DNA of 64,000 nt from an uncultured Eubacteriales bacterium. GTDB taxonomy: Bacteria > Bacillota > Clostridia > Tissierellales > Peptoniphilaceae. Below the pieces are notes generated by a model that did not search any database, had not been told where the DNA came from, and was given only the letters and a program-made list of their open reading frames with translations. The position numbers and the translations under genes were made by a program. This document shows, piece after piece, positions 34,639 through 43,419 of the stretch. Every line of letters starts with the position of its first letter. Position 1 is the first letter of the stretch. The stretch is taken from the NCBI GenBank assembly GCA_900539725.1, contig UQDI01000004.1:1-64000 (forward strand). The letters run 5' to 3'.

Positions 34639-36255
34639 ATGAAAAAGTACATTAAAGCAAATTTAAAATATTTGATTCTATCAATTTTATTTGCACTACT
34701 AAGTACTGTATCATTTTATTTTATAACAAGAAATATGGGTAAAGTTGTTGACGCAGCAGGAGCAGGAAACTTTGAAATTATTAAAGAAAGTTCTTTATAT
34801 GCACTTTTATTCATAGTTCTATGGGTTTTTACTTCTTATCTAATGCTTAATTCTAGCAACAATTTTTCAAATAACGTTGCCTTGTCATTAAATAGAGATT
34901 ATTGCAGAGCAGTATTTTTAATGCCAACAGCTATATATGACAAGAAATCAAATGATTATTACATAAACTTAATGAACGAAGACTTAAACATACTAAGAAG
35001 AGATTATTTTTTAACTCTTAGCCATTTTGCAAGCTATGTAATACAAGCCATAGTTTTCTTAGTCGGCTTATTTTTAATTAGCCCGTATTTTTGTGCACTT
35101 AGCTTAGTATTTTCACTTTTACCATTCTTCATAAGTAAGTTTGTCACTAAAAAATTGCAAGCGCTACAAATGGAAGTTTCTCAGTCAAATGAAGAAAAAT
35201 TTGGCGGAATAAAAGAAATTGTTTTTGGATCACACCCTATAAAACAATCAGGCAATGAAGAAACTTTTATCAATCGATATCTAAGAGTCTTAGGTAAAAA
35301 CTTATCGACAATAAAAGAGTCAAATATAAAAATGAATGTCTTTAATCAATCAATGCGTGGCTTAGGTTTATTGAGCCAATTAGTAATACTATCTTTAGGT
35401 GCTTTATTGATACTAAAAGGTACAGTTACTACAGGTGACCTAATCATGTCAATGTTCTTCATAACATCAGTTTCAGACGCAGTTGGAAATGCCATAGAGA
35501 CGTATAACAATATAAAATCGACTAAAGGCGTTGGAGATAAATTCTTAAATATGCTTAAGAGTAATGAAGAGCTTCCAAAGGGAAGAGCCTTAGCATTAGA
35601 GGCGGGTAAAGTGAAAGACGGAGTAAGCGTTAAAAACTTTAGCTTTGCCTTTGGCGATAGAGATATATTTAAAAACTTCTCATATGAATTAGCCGATGGA
35701 GGCGCTTATGCAGTTATAGGTGAGAGCGGTAGCGGTAAATCAACATTTGCAAGACTATTAACAAAAGAGCTTGACGGATACAAAGGAGAAGTTAAAGTAT
35801 ATGGACAAGACTTAAACGAGATATCAGAAAAGTCCTTGTTTGAAAGCGTCGCAGTAGTACCACAAGAAGCCATGATATTTAAAGACAGCTTATTTAACAA
35901 CATCACAATGTATGACAGCTCTATAAAAGAAGATAGTGACGAGTATAAAGAGATAATTAAGAAATTAAATCTCGAAGGCTTAGCAAAGAAAGAAAAAGAA
36001 GGTACCCTTGATGTACTTCAAGCATCTGGCGGAGAAAAAGAAAGAATATCCATAGCCAGAGCCATGATTAGAAAGCCAAAGATACTTATACTAGATGAGC
36101 CAACAACAGGACTTGACCCAGACAACGCAAGAGAAGTAAAGGAAATAATCACAAACTTAGACGGAGTTCTAAGACTAGTTATAACACACGATTACGACGA
36201 AGAATATCTAAAGAAGTTCGATGGAGTAATATTTATGAACGAAGTTTGTGCTTAA
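34639..36255 (+). CDS. ABC exporter half-transporter (membrane plus ATPase), first of a pair
   Basis: 538 aa. Six membrane segments (about 1-290) are followed by a nucleotide-binding domain: Walker A GESGSGKST (about residue 360), Q-loop VVPQEAMIF, signature ASGGEKERIS (Ala in place of Leu of LSGGQ) and Walker B ILILDEPTTGLD. AGGAGG precedes the start. With the next gene it probably forms a heterodimeric exporter. A terminator between the two genes may reduce expression of the second. Substrate unknown. Confidence 0.88.
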   Translation: MKKYIKANLKYLILSILFALLSTVSFYFITRNMGKVVDAAGAGNFEIIKESSLYALLFIVLWVFTSYLMLNSSNNFSNNVALSLNRDYCRAVFLMPTAIYDKKSNDYYINLMNEDLNILRRDYFLTLSHFASYVIQAIVFLVGLFLISPYFCALSLVFSLLPFFISKFVTKKLQALQMEVSQSNEEKFGGIKEIVFGSHPIKQSGNEETFINRYLRVLGKNLSTIKESNIKMNVFNQSMRGLGLLSQLVILSLGALLILKGTVTTGDLIMSMFFITSVSDAVGNAIETYNNIKSTKGVGDKFLNMLKSNEELPKGRALALEAGKVKDGVSVKNFSFAFGDRDIFKNFSYELADGGAYAVIGESGSGKSTFARLLTKELDGYKGEVKVYGQDLNEISEKSLFESVAVVPQEAMIFKDSLFNNITMYDSSIKEDSDEYKEIIKKLNLEGLAKKEKEGTLDVLQASGGEKERISIARAMIRKPKILILDEPTTGLDPDNAREVKEIITNLDGVLRLVITHDYDEEYLKKFDGVIFMNEVCA

Positions 36256-36265
36256 TAATTGATAG

Positions 36266-36293
36266 TAGGTGGAGAGAAATCTTCACCTATTTT
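36266..36293 (+). terminator. Terminator between the ABC exporter genes
   Basis: 10-bp stem TAGGTGGAGA with TCTTCACCTA (one mismatch/wobble), loop GAAA, then TTTTATT. It is nearly identical to the terminator at 37859. Confidence 0.8.
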
Positions 36294-36366
36294 ATTGAAT
36301 AAATAAAGGTATTGCACTTTATTTAAGGTCATGATATCATATATATAGGCTTGGGGGTGATAAACT

Positions 36367-37845
36367 ATGTGGAAGTTAAGAAAATATGTTTCGAATAAAG
36401 ATTTATTTAGCTACATCATCATATATATACTATATAAAATAACTTTTCTATTAAGTCCATATCTATCTGGTATATTTATAGATGCATCAGTTGCGAAGGA
36501 CTTTGACAAGATGATTTTATATGCTATATACAATATAATTTTGTTTGTGGCAGGACAGGGGGTTATGTACTTTTTTGACATCATTGAGGGAGAGGCAAGT
36601 ACACGCTCGACCATTAATATATATGAAAAGCTTGATGATAATCTTTTAAGATACAATCTCAAAACTAATAATATTAGCCGAGACAAGATCAATCAAGAGA
36701 TAACGCATAACCTTGATGCTGTTAGTAAATACATATTCAAGACACCAGTCAATGTAGTTTTTCAATTTTTGACAATGATTTTCATTTTTGTGATAATGCT
36801 TACTATATCGGTACAACTTGCTTTTGTCATGCTTATAAGTGTGCCAGTCGGTGCTTACGTTTCATACAAGCTTGGAGATAAAATTTCTGATTACTCCGAA
36901 GAAAATATTCAAAACACACAAAATATCAACGGCTACATCTTGGATAAGTACGAGATAAACAAGTCAGAGAGACTTTTAGATAAGAAGCAGCTCTTTAATA
37001 TTAAAGATTATTTAGAAAAGTATAAGAACACTTTGTTTAAAAAATTCAAATTACAATCCTTAGTTGAAAATTGGATGATATATTTTATTTTAAATGGTGT
37101 CATACTTATGATGACTATACTATCAGGCTACTATGTTTTCAACGGCAGTATAAGTATAGGTGCATTCTTTGCTTCACAGCTGTACGTTTCACAGTTTTGG
37201 GGACCAGTGCAAGAGCTCTTTGATATAAGAAATGAGTATTTAAGCGATAAACCAGCCATCAATAATTTTGCGGAATTTTTAGAGATAGAAGCTGCTAAGT
37301 ATAAAGATGATAAGATAAAGACTATTGAACTAAAAGATTTTGAGTGTTTAAGTAAAGATAATACTATTTTGAACGAAAAAGTCAACGCCTCTTTTGATGC
37401 ATCTCATATCAATATTATCTGCGGGGACAATGGTACTGGTAAAACAACTATAGTCGAGGCAATACTTAATTATAACAAGAGATATAAGGGCAAGATATAT
37501 ATTAACGGTGAAGAACTAAAAGACCTTTCATATTCAGACATAGTTTATATACCAGCAGATTACTTGATATCAAAGTTTGGCGTGCTTGAGGACAAGGCGA
37601 AGATGTCGTCAGGACAAAGAAAGAAGGCGCAATTTGATTTATCACTATTAACAGATAAGAGCGTGTATATAATAGATGAGCCAACAAACTTCTTAGATCT
37701 TGAGAATAAAGAAGCAATTGCAAGGCTTATATCTGATTTATACGATAATGGCAAGATAGTTATAATGATTACACACGATAAAGACATTATAAATAAATTA
37801 AACAATGTAGAGACTATATATTTAGAAAGAAAAGTCGTAGCTTAA
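36367..37845 (+). CDS. ABC exporter half-transporter, second of the pair
   Basis: 492 aa. N-terminal membrane domain (about 1-280), then a compact ATPase domain: Walker A GDNGTGKTT, signature MSSGQRKKAQ (degenerate against LSGGQ) and Walker B VYIIDEPTNFLD. It is shorter than the first half-transporter. GGGGGTGAT precedes the ATG. The degenerate signature suggests an asymmetric pair with one weak ATP site. Confidence 0.85.
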   Translation: MWKLRKYVSNKDLFSYIIIYILYKITFLLSPYLSGIFIDASVAKDFDKMILYAIYNIILFVAGQGVMYFFDIIEGEASTRSTINIYEKLDDNLLRYNLKTNNISRDKINQEITHNLDAVSKYIFKTPVNVVFQFLTMIFIFVIMLTISVQLAFVMLISVPVGAYVSYKLGDKISDYSEENIQNTQNINGYILDKYEINKSERLLDKKQLFNIKDYLEKYKNTLFKKFKLQSLVENWMIYFILNGVILMMTILSGYYVFNGSISIGAFFASQLYVSQFWGPVQELFDIRNEYLSDKPAINNFAEFLEIEAAKYKDDKIKTIELKDFECLSKDNTILNEKVNASFDASHINIICGDNGTGKTTIVEAILNYNKRYKGKIYINGEELKDLSYSDIVYIPADYLISKFGVLEDKAKMSSGQRKKAQFDLSLLTDKSVYIIDEPTNFLDLENKEAIARLISDLYDNGKIVIMITHDKDIINKLNNVETIYLERKVVA

Positions 37846-37858
37846 TAAATTGACTATA

Positions 37859-37888
37859 GGTGGAGAGAAATCTTCACCTATTTTTTAT
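37859..37888 (+). terminator. Terminator after the second ABC gene
   Basis: Same stem-loop as at 36266 (TAGGTGGAGA, GAAA, TCTTCACCTA) followed by six T residues. Confidence 0.85.
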
Positions 37889-37921
37889 CTAAATGGGTAC
37901 ATATATAAAAGAGGTGGTTAT

Positions 37922-38818
37922 ATGCTAAAGAGATTTTTTGATCTTAGTGGTGACGAGATCATTAATTTAAATAAAGATGAATTGAAACAAGCGATTAAGT
38001 CTTGTGAAGCGAGGATTGTTTTGTCTGAAAATGTTGTGGTTCAAGAGCCTGCGACTTATGGCGTGACATCGTCTGAGCTTGCTAAGGCTTTTGGCGCTGA
38101 CCTAATTTTATTAAATTTCTTTGATGTAAATGAAAAGAAAATCAAGGGCCTTGATTATAGTGGTGATGACATCATTAAAAAGCTAAAAAATCTTGTAAAG
38201 AGACCTATCGGTTTAAATCTAGAACCAGTTCAAGATAAGAATATGTTTAGCGAAAAGAAAATTATTAGCGAGGGAAGAAAGGCAAGCGAAGAAAATATTA
38301 AAAAGCTTGATGAGATGGGCTTCGACTTCGTTATGTTTACTGGAAACCCTGGTACTGGCGTTGACAACGAGGGCATTAACGAGGCGATAAAACTTGCGAA
38401 AAAACATTTCCACGGACTTATCTTTGCTGGCAAGATGCATTCATCGGGCGTTGATGAAAAGATTGCTGACCTTGATGTTTATGAAGGCTTCTTAATCGCA
38501 GGCGCTGATGTGTTATCTGTACCAGCTGTTGGCACATGTCCAGGCGTTTTCGATGAAGACGTTAGAGCTATCGTGGAGCTTGCTCACAAAAACGGCGCTC
38601 TTGCCATGACAACCATCGGCACTTCGCAAGAAAGTTCGCCAAAGGAAGTCATTAGGGACATTGCTCTAAGAAATAAAATTATAGGCGCTGACATTCAGCA
38701 TATAGGCGACTCTGGTTACGGTGGCCTTGCCATTTGCGAGAATATTTTCGAACTTTCAAGAACTTTAAGAGGAGATAGACACACATTTAAGCTTATGGCT
38801 GCGTCTATAAATAGATAA
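37922..38818 (+). CDS. TIM-barrel-like protein (DUF7916-type), function unknown
   Basis: 298 aa from the ATG at 37922, preceded by AGAGGTGGT; the frame remains open upstream through the terminator, which cannot be coding. Sequence features: LILLNFFDVNEKKIKG, RPIGLNLEPVQ, FVMFTGNPGTGVDN, IFAGKMHSSGV, GADVLSVPAVGTCPG and IGADIQHIGDSGYGG, an alternating strand/loop pattern typical of a TIM barrel. I recall this as DUF7916, sometimes called PEP-phosphonomutase-like. It overlaps the M20 gene by one base (TAATG), so the two are co-translated. Confidence 0.6.
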   Translation: MLKRFFDLSGDEIINLNKDELKQAIKSCEARIVLSENVVVQEPATYGVTSSELAKAFGADLILLNFFDVNEKKIKGLDYSGDDIIKKLKNLVKRPIGLNLEPVQDKNMFSEKKIISEGRKASEENIKKLDEMGFDFVMFTGNPGTGVDNEGINEAIKLAKKHFHGLIFAGKMHSSGVDEKIADLDVYEGFLIAGADVLSVPAVGTCPGVFDEDVRAIVELAHKNGALAMTTIGTSQESSPKEVIRDIALRNKIIGADIQHIGDSGYGGLAICENIFELSRTLRGDRHTFKLMAASINR

Positions 38819-39927
38819 TGGATACAGAAAAGTTTATTCGTTTTAGAAAAGAGCTTCACAAGATGCCCGAGGAGGCTTTTAAAGAGGATAAGACTAGGGC
38901 TTTTATCAAAAATGCTTTGAAAGATGTTAATGGTCTTGAGCTTGTGGAGGATAAATCTTATTTATTATATAGATGTTTTAAGGGCGAGGACAAAAAGTCA
39001 ATAGTTTTGCGCTGTGACATGGATAGTATTGTAAATAGCAAAAAGACACGCTTTCACGGCTGTGGACACGATGGTCACATGGCGATAATGCTTGGCACTA
39101 TACTTTCAATGGATATGGCTAAGCTTGACAAGAACGTTTATTTTTTGTTTCAAGCGGCTGAAGAGACTGGCTACGGAGCGCTTGATTCTCTTGAAATTTT
39201 TGATAAATACAGAATTACTGAGGCTTATGGCCTTCATAACTACGCTGGAATCAAGACAGGAACTATATCTACGAAGAAGGGACTACTTTTTCTATCGTCC
39301 TTTGGTTTAAAAGTAAATATACTTGGCAGGCAGTCGCACGCGTCTATACCAGAAAATTCACTAAATCCGATATATGCATGCAGCGAAATTATTAAAGATA
39401 TAGAGCCATTCATAAGGAAAGACGCTTACAAGGATTTTACTCTTCAAGGCGAAAAATTCTCTGACAACATCTTTATAACCGTTGTTGGCGTAAAGCTTGG
39501 CGGGGAAAATTTTGGTGTGTCGCCAGCAAATTTAGAGCTAGATTTAACTTTGAGAGCATATAATGATGATGATTTGGCGAAACTTAAAAATATTTTCGAA
39601 AATAAATATAAAAAGTCTTTAGAAGAGATGGGTTTTGTGGTAGAATTAAATAGTACGGATGAATTTCTATCGGTCGTGAACGACGAAGAGCTTTATGCTT
39701 CTTTTACGAAAGCTATAGATGCGGATGGACTTCCATTCGAAGAGAGAAAAGAGATAATCAGAAGCAGTGAGGACTTCGGCTACTACAGGCGCAAGGCGAG
39801 AGAACTATTCTTCCTACTAGGCGTGGGCGAGGATCACAAGGACATTCACGATGAAGCGTATGAATTTAATGATGAGGCTATAGAAAACGGTATAAAAGCG
39901 TTTTTATCTATAGCGTATAGACTTTAG
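38818..39927 (+). CDS. M20-family amidohydrolase
   Basis: 369 aa. FRKELHKMPEEAFKE near the start, CGHDGHMA (metal binding), FQAAEETGYGA (catalytic Glu) and a dimerisation insert (GRQSHASIP) fit N-acyl-amino-acid/IAA-amino-acid hydrolases of M20. Cytoplasmic. The acyl-amino-acid substrate is unknown. It is coupled to the TIM-barrel gene by a TAATG overlap. Confidence 0.88.
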   Translation: MDTEKFIRFRKELHKMPEEAFKEDKTRAFIKNALKDVNGLELVEDKSYLLYRCFKGEDKKSIVLRCDMDSIVNSKKTRFHGCGHDGHMAIMLGTILSMDMAKLDKNVYFLFQAAEETGYGALDSLEIFDKYRITEAYGLHNYAGIKTGTISTKKGLLFLSSFGLKVNILGRQSHASIPENSLNPIYACSEIIKDIEPFIRKDAYKDFTLQGEKFSDNIFITVVGVKLGGENFGVSPANLELDLTLRAYNDDDLAKLKNIFENKYKKSLEEMGFVVELNSTDEFLSVVNDEELYASFTKAIDADGLPFEERKEIIRSSEDFGYYRRKARELFFLLGVGEDHKDIHDEAYEFNDEAIENGIKAFLSIAYRL

Positions 39928-39937
39928 GAGGGATTAG

Positions 39938-40741
39938 ATGAGCTGTGACAACGATTGCAAGGCATGCAAAGACAAGTGCGCGTTTGAAAAGCTACAAGTG
40001 AATGATAAATCAAAGATAAATAAGGTAATAGGCGTCGTGAGCGCGAAGGGCGGAGTTGGCAAAAGCTACGTGACAACGCTACTTGCGAACGCTTTGGCAA
40101 AAAAAGGCTACAAGGTCGGTATACTTGACGCGGACCTTACAGGACCGTCGATACCAGCATCTTACGGCCTTCATGGCATGATTACTTCAGAAGATGGTGT
40201 GAACATCGAGCCAGCTGAAGCGGCTCATGGCGTTAAAGTTGTGTCAATGAACTTACTTATGGAGCACGAAACAGATCCACTCGTTTGGAGAGGACCTATG
40301 CTGATGGGCGCCTTGAGACAATTTTATCAAAACGTTAACTGGGGCGAACTTGATTATCTTTTAGTTGATATGCCTCCAGGAACATCAGATATACAGCTAA
40401 GTATATATCAGCTATATCCATTAAATGGACTAGTTATAGTTACATCGAGCCAAGAGCTTGTTGATATGATAGTTCAAAAAGCCTTTAAGATGGCTGGGCT
40501 AATGCACATTAAGGTATATGGCTTAGTTGAGAACGTGGCATACTTCATCTGTGACGAGTGTCAAAAGAAGCACTACATCTTTGGTGAGCCAAAGGCAGAG
40601 GCACTAGCTGAGAAATTTGGCGTGAAAGATTATGCGGCACTTGCACTAAAACCAGAGAACACAAGACTTGTTGACTCAGGCCAAGCAGATTTGATAGAAG
40701 AAAAAGACTTGGACGGCATAGTAAAAGCACTGGAAGAATAA
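39938..40741 (+). CDS. Mrp/NBP35-type P-loop ATPase, Fe-S cluster carrier
   Basis: 267 aa. An N-terminal cysteine cluster (C3, C7, C10, C14) precedes a deviant Walker A SAKGGVGKS (about 33-41), VDMPPGTSD and a CDEC motif (about 206) of the Mrp cluster-binding site. These proteins bind and transfer 4Fe-4S clusters. AGGAGG precedes the ATG. Confidence 0.88.
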   Translation: MSCDNDCKACKDKCAFEKLQVNDKSKINKVIGVVSAKGGVGKSYVTTLLANALAKKGYKVGILDADLTGPSIPASYGLHGMITSEDGVNIEPAEAAHGVKVVSMNLLMEHETDPLVWRGPMLMGALRQFYQNVNWGELDYLLVDMPPGTSDIQLSIYQLYPLNGLVIVTSSQELVDMIVQKAFKMAGLMHIKVYGLVENVAYFICDECQKKHYIFGEPKAEALAEKFGVKDYAALALKPENTRLVDSGQADLIEEKDLDGIVKALEE

Positions 40742-40813
40742 TTTAGGCAAAAAATATAAGAGAAAAAATATTTATATACAAAATTTATAAAGAATTTTTA
40801 TTAAAACACATGG

Positions 40814-40841
40814 CAGAGTATGATTTTCGTACTCTGTTTTT
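40814..40841 (+). terminator. Terminator after the Mrp gene
   Basis: 7-bp stem CAGAGTA with TACTCTG, 9-nt loop, then five T residues. Confidence 0.82.
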
Positions 40842-40842
40842 A

Positions 40843-40982
40843 TTTGAAATAAGAAAGCGGAAAATGGATTCTTATTTCAGAAAATGATGATTATTTGAAA
40901 TAAGGAAGTAAAATACGATTCTTATTTCAGAAACTCTTGACTTTTTGAAATAAGAAGTATATAATGTAATCACTATTTCAAA
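40843..40982 (+). promoter_or_regulatory. Array of six GAAATAAG-type half-sites before the Fic gene
   Basis: Half-sites TTTGAAATAAG occur at 40843-40853, 40894-40904 and 40944-40954; the inverted form CTTATTTCAG at 40871-40880 and 40921-40930, and CTATTTCAAA at about 40973-40982. Orientation alternates and each pair recurs every 50-51 bp. The last pair straddles the promoter at 40937-40965. This is an operator array, most likely bound by the winged-helix domain of the Fic protein itself or by an unlinked repressor. Confidence 0.75.
40937..40965 (+). promoter_or_regulatory. Promoter of the Fic gene
   Basis: TTGACT (40937-40942), 17 bp, TATAAT (40960-40965). An operator half-site lies in the spacer and another just past the expected start site, as for steric repression. 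Confidence 0.8.
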
Positions 40983-40996
40983 TTGGAGCTGATTAT

Positions 40997-42163
40997 ATGA
41001 GTAAAGAAAGAGCAGGTAAGTTAATAAAAAATCTTTCTGGGATAAGCGAGTACTATTCATTCAGACCAAGTCCACTGCCACCAGAGCCTGCTATTGCAAT
41101 TGACAATGAGCTTAACAATTTAATGATAGATGCACATAAGATGCTTGCCATTTTGGACGATAGAGCAGAGAAGATCCCTGATATGAATTTATTTATATCT
41201 ATGTATGTGAAGAAGGAAGCGCTTCTCTCATCACAAATAGAAGGCACACAGGCAACGCTTGAGGACATCTTTGAAGTGAATCGCGATGAGAGCATAAACG
41301 AAGACGTCGAAGAGGTAGTTAACTATGTAAAGGCGGCGAACTATGCTATAGATAGATTAAATACCTTGCCGCTATGCAATAGACTGCTTTTGGAAACACA
41401 CGAAATTTTGCTTTCTGGCGTAAGAGGCAATGAGAAAAATCCGGCCGAGTTTAGACGCAGTCAAAATTGGATTGGCTCAAAGAACTCAAATATCACTACG
41501 GCGAGGTATATACCGCCAAATATTGACGATATGAAAGAAGCTTTGTCAGATTTAGAAAAGTTTATCAATGACGATAGTCCATACGATACGCTGATAAACG
41601 CGGCTCTTGTGCATTATCAGTTTGAGAGCATACATCCGTTTTTAGATGGCAATGGCAGGATAGGCAGGCTACTTATAGTTTTGTATCTACTATATAAAGA
41701 CACTATCAAGACGCCAGCCTTGTATCTATCATATTATTTAAAGGAGCATAGAATTGAGTATTACGATAGAATGACGGCGGTTCGAGATAGTGGCAATTAT
41801 GAGCAATGGATTAAATTCTTTGTGCGCGGTGTATATATCTCATCAAAATCAGCGATAGAGAGCGCCGACAAGCTTATTGAGCTTAAAAATTCTGATGAAG
41901 AAAAAATAAATAGCCTAGATATAAGTGATAGAAGAAAGATAAATATAATGAAGCTTTATAGACATCTCTTAGCAAAACCTATAATTGATATAAAAGGTGC
42001 AGCCGAAGAGCTTGAACTTGCATACAACACAGTTAAATCTGCAGTTGACGTGCTTATGGACTTAGATATAATTAAGCAAGACAATAATCAAGAAAGGAAT
42101 AAAGTTTTTTCGTATGAAGCTTACTTAGCTGTATTAAAAGAAGGAACAGAGATAATTTTATAG
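40997..42163 (+). CDS. Fic-family AMP-transferase with winged-helix C-terminus
   Basis: 388 aa. Intact Fic motif HPFLDGNGRIGR (about 213-224). The inhibitory helix motif (S/T)xxxE(G/N) is present as SSQIEG near residue 80, making it a class II Fic protein that self-inhibits. Residues about 320-375 look like a helix-turn-helix (AAEELELAYNTVKSAVDVL). Fic enzymes transfer AMP from ATP to target hydroxyls. No separate antitoxin gene is adjacent. The DNA-binding tail with the upstream operator array suggests autoregulation. Confidence 0.9.
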   Translation: MSKERAGKLIKNLSGISEYYSFRPSPLPPEPAIAIDNELNNLMIDAHKMLAILDDRAEKIPDMNLFISMYVKKEALLSSQIEGTQATLEDIFEVNRDESINEDVEEVVNYVKAANYAIDRLNTLPLCNRLLLETHEILLSGVRGNEKNPAEFRRSQNWIGSKNSNITTARYIPPNIDDMKEALSDLEKFINDDSPYDTLINAALVHYQFESIHPFLDGNGRIGRLLIVLYLLYKDTIKTPALYLSYYLKEHRIEYYDRMTAVRDSGNYEQWIKFFVRGVYISSKSAIESADKLIELKNSDEEKINSLDISDRRKINIMKLYRHLLAKPIIDIKGAAEELELAYNTVKSAVDVLMDLDIIKQDNNQERNKVFSYEAYLAVLKEGTEIIL

Positions 42164-42174
42164 ATAAAAAATTA

Positions 42175-42194
42175 ACGCCTCGATTGTGAGGCGT
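42175..42194. terminator. Bidirectional terminator between fic and the glycosyltransferase gene
   Basis: 7-bp stem ACGCCTC with GAGGCGT, 6-nt loop, T run on the right and A run on the left. Confidence 0.85.
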
Positions 42195-42210
42195 TTTTAT
42201 CTGTGAGTAA

Positions 42211-43419
42211 TTATTTAATTATATCAAGAATACGTTTTCCTAAATTAGCCCAAGAATATTCGTGAAGTGCAATAGAAATTTCCTCTGTAAACAAATTCTC
42301 ATCAAGCCTTGCTATTTGCTTTTCTATATTTGCCACAAGTCTCTCGACGTAGGCATGTACGTCCTCTGTATATGGCTTATCAACGTCGCGTATACGAGGA
42401 AGCTTTGTAAACTCTATTATGCCGCTATTTACAAGCTTTTCACCAAGCAATTGTCTTAGCCCATCTATCTCCGAAGCGACTACTAATTTGTGGCAGGCAA
42501 GTGCCTCTATCGCAACTAAACCAAGGGCTTCGAAGTATGATGGCAAGATGAATATATCTGAGCGTCTTAGGTCTTCCGCCATAAGCATTTGGTTCTCGGC
42601 GTCTCGTATAAATAAATTTTTGGAGTAGTTCGCCTCCATCATCATCTTTTCTTTATCTTCATCTGATGCGTTTCCTATGATGTGCAGCTCGACATTGTCG
42701 TGATTTTTCTCTAGATATGGCAGTGCTGCTGCTAGAGCAAAAATGCCTTTTGACTCAACTATCTTCCCAGCGTACATAAGTCTGATTTTGCCATCATCTT
42801 CATGATTTTCACTAGGGTAGAAGACTTTGTCGTTATAAGCGCCACCAACAAGATGAATTTTTTCCTTAGCTATGCCAAGCAGCTCCACTATTTGCTCGTG
42901 CTCAGCTGGAGTTACAGTGAGTACTTGATCAAGGTCCTTAAGATGAGTAAGTCTCTTCAAAAATCTTTCGTTCTGCTTGATTTGCCTTATGTCAGTGCCG
43001 TGGCTGATGCCAACGACTTTCACATCGTCAAAAACTTCGCGAACGAGGTCCGTCAAAAACATTAGGTGATGAGCGATAACTAAGTCTGGCTTGAACTCAT
43101 TTTTCACTTTAACAAGTCTCTTGCGAAAGGCTTCTAGCATTGTATCTATCATATCTTCACTCATCTCGCTATATATAGTCGACTCGTATGGCATGATGTC
43201 GCTCATACCGCAGATGTGGAAAGGCACTTCATCCGTGTCATATAAAACTTCTTCTATCATATCCGCGTCTACATTTATCAAGTCTCTGTGCTGTTCTTCA
43301 GCGCCGTATATGGCAGCATTCTTTACGCCTGCAGCCTTGAAAGCCGATATTAAATTTGCAAAGTAAACGCCGCTACCAGTTTTAGCGGGAAGTTGTGTCA
43401 AGACGTGTAGTACTCTCAT
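42211..43419 (-). CDS. Family 4 glycosyltransferase
   Basis: 402 aa GT-B fold. N-terminal VLHVLTQLPAKTGSGVYFANL with the glycine-rich acceptor loop; C-terminal nucleotide-sugar domain with MYAGKIVESKGIFALAAAL, RRSDIFILPSYFEALGLVAIEALAC (the EX7E-type catalytic region) and SEIDGL. It overlaps the end of the ABC ATPase gene by 38 nt, an unusual pairing of a glycosyltransferase with an importer operon. Product and acceptor are unknown. Confidence 0.85.
   Translation of the reverse strand: MRVLHVLTQLPAKTGSGVYFANLISAFKAAGVKNAAIYGAEEQHRDLINVDADMIEEVLYDTDEVPFHICGMSDIMPYESTIYSEMSEDMIDTMLEAFRKRLVKVKNEFKPDLVIAHHLMFLTDLVREVFDDVKVVGISHGTDIRQIKQNERFLKRLTHLKDLDQVLTVTPAEHEQIVELLGIAKEKIHLVGGAYNDKVFYPSENHEDDGKIRLMYAGKIVESKGIFALAAALPYLEKNHDNVELHIIGNASDEDKEKMMMEANYSKNLFIRDAENQMLMAEDLRRSDIFILPSYFEALGLVAIEALACHKLVVASEIDGLRQLLGEKLVNSGIIEFTKLPRIRDVDKPYTEDVHAYVERLVANIEKQIARLDENLFTEEISIALHEYSWANLGKRILDIIK

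Noticed and set aside
37850..37921. N-terminal extension of the TIM-barrel protein
   Set aside because: It would translate through the terminator at 37859-37888; the ATG at 37922 has its own ribosome binding site.
40843..40982. CRISPR-like array (repeats every 50 bp)
   Set aside because: The repeated parts are short alternating inverted half-sites around a promoter, and spacers are partly similar; an operator array explains it better.
40997..42163. Fic-based toxin-antitoxin pair
   Set aside because: The inhibitory motif is within the same protein and no small partner gene lies upstream, so it is a self-inhibited class II Fic protein.
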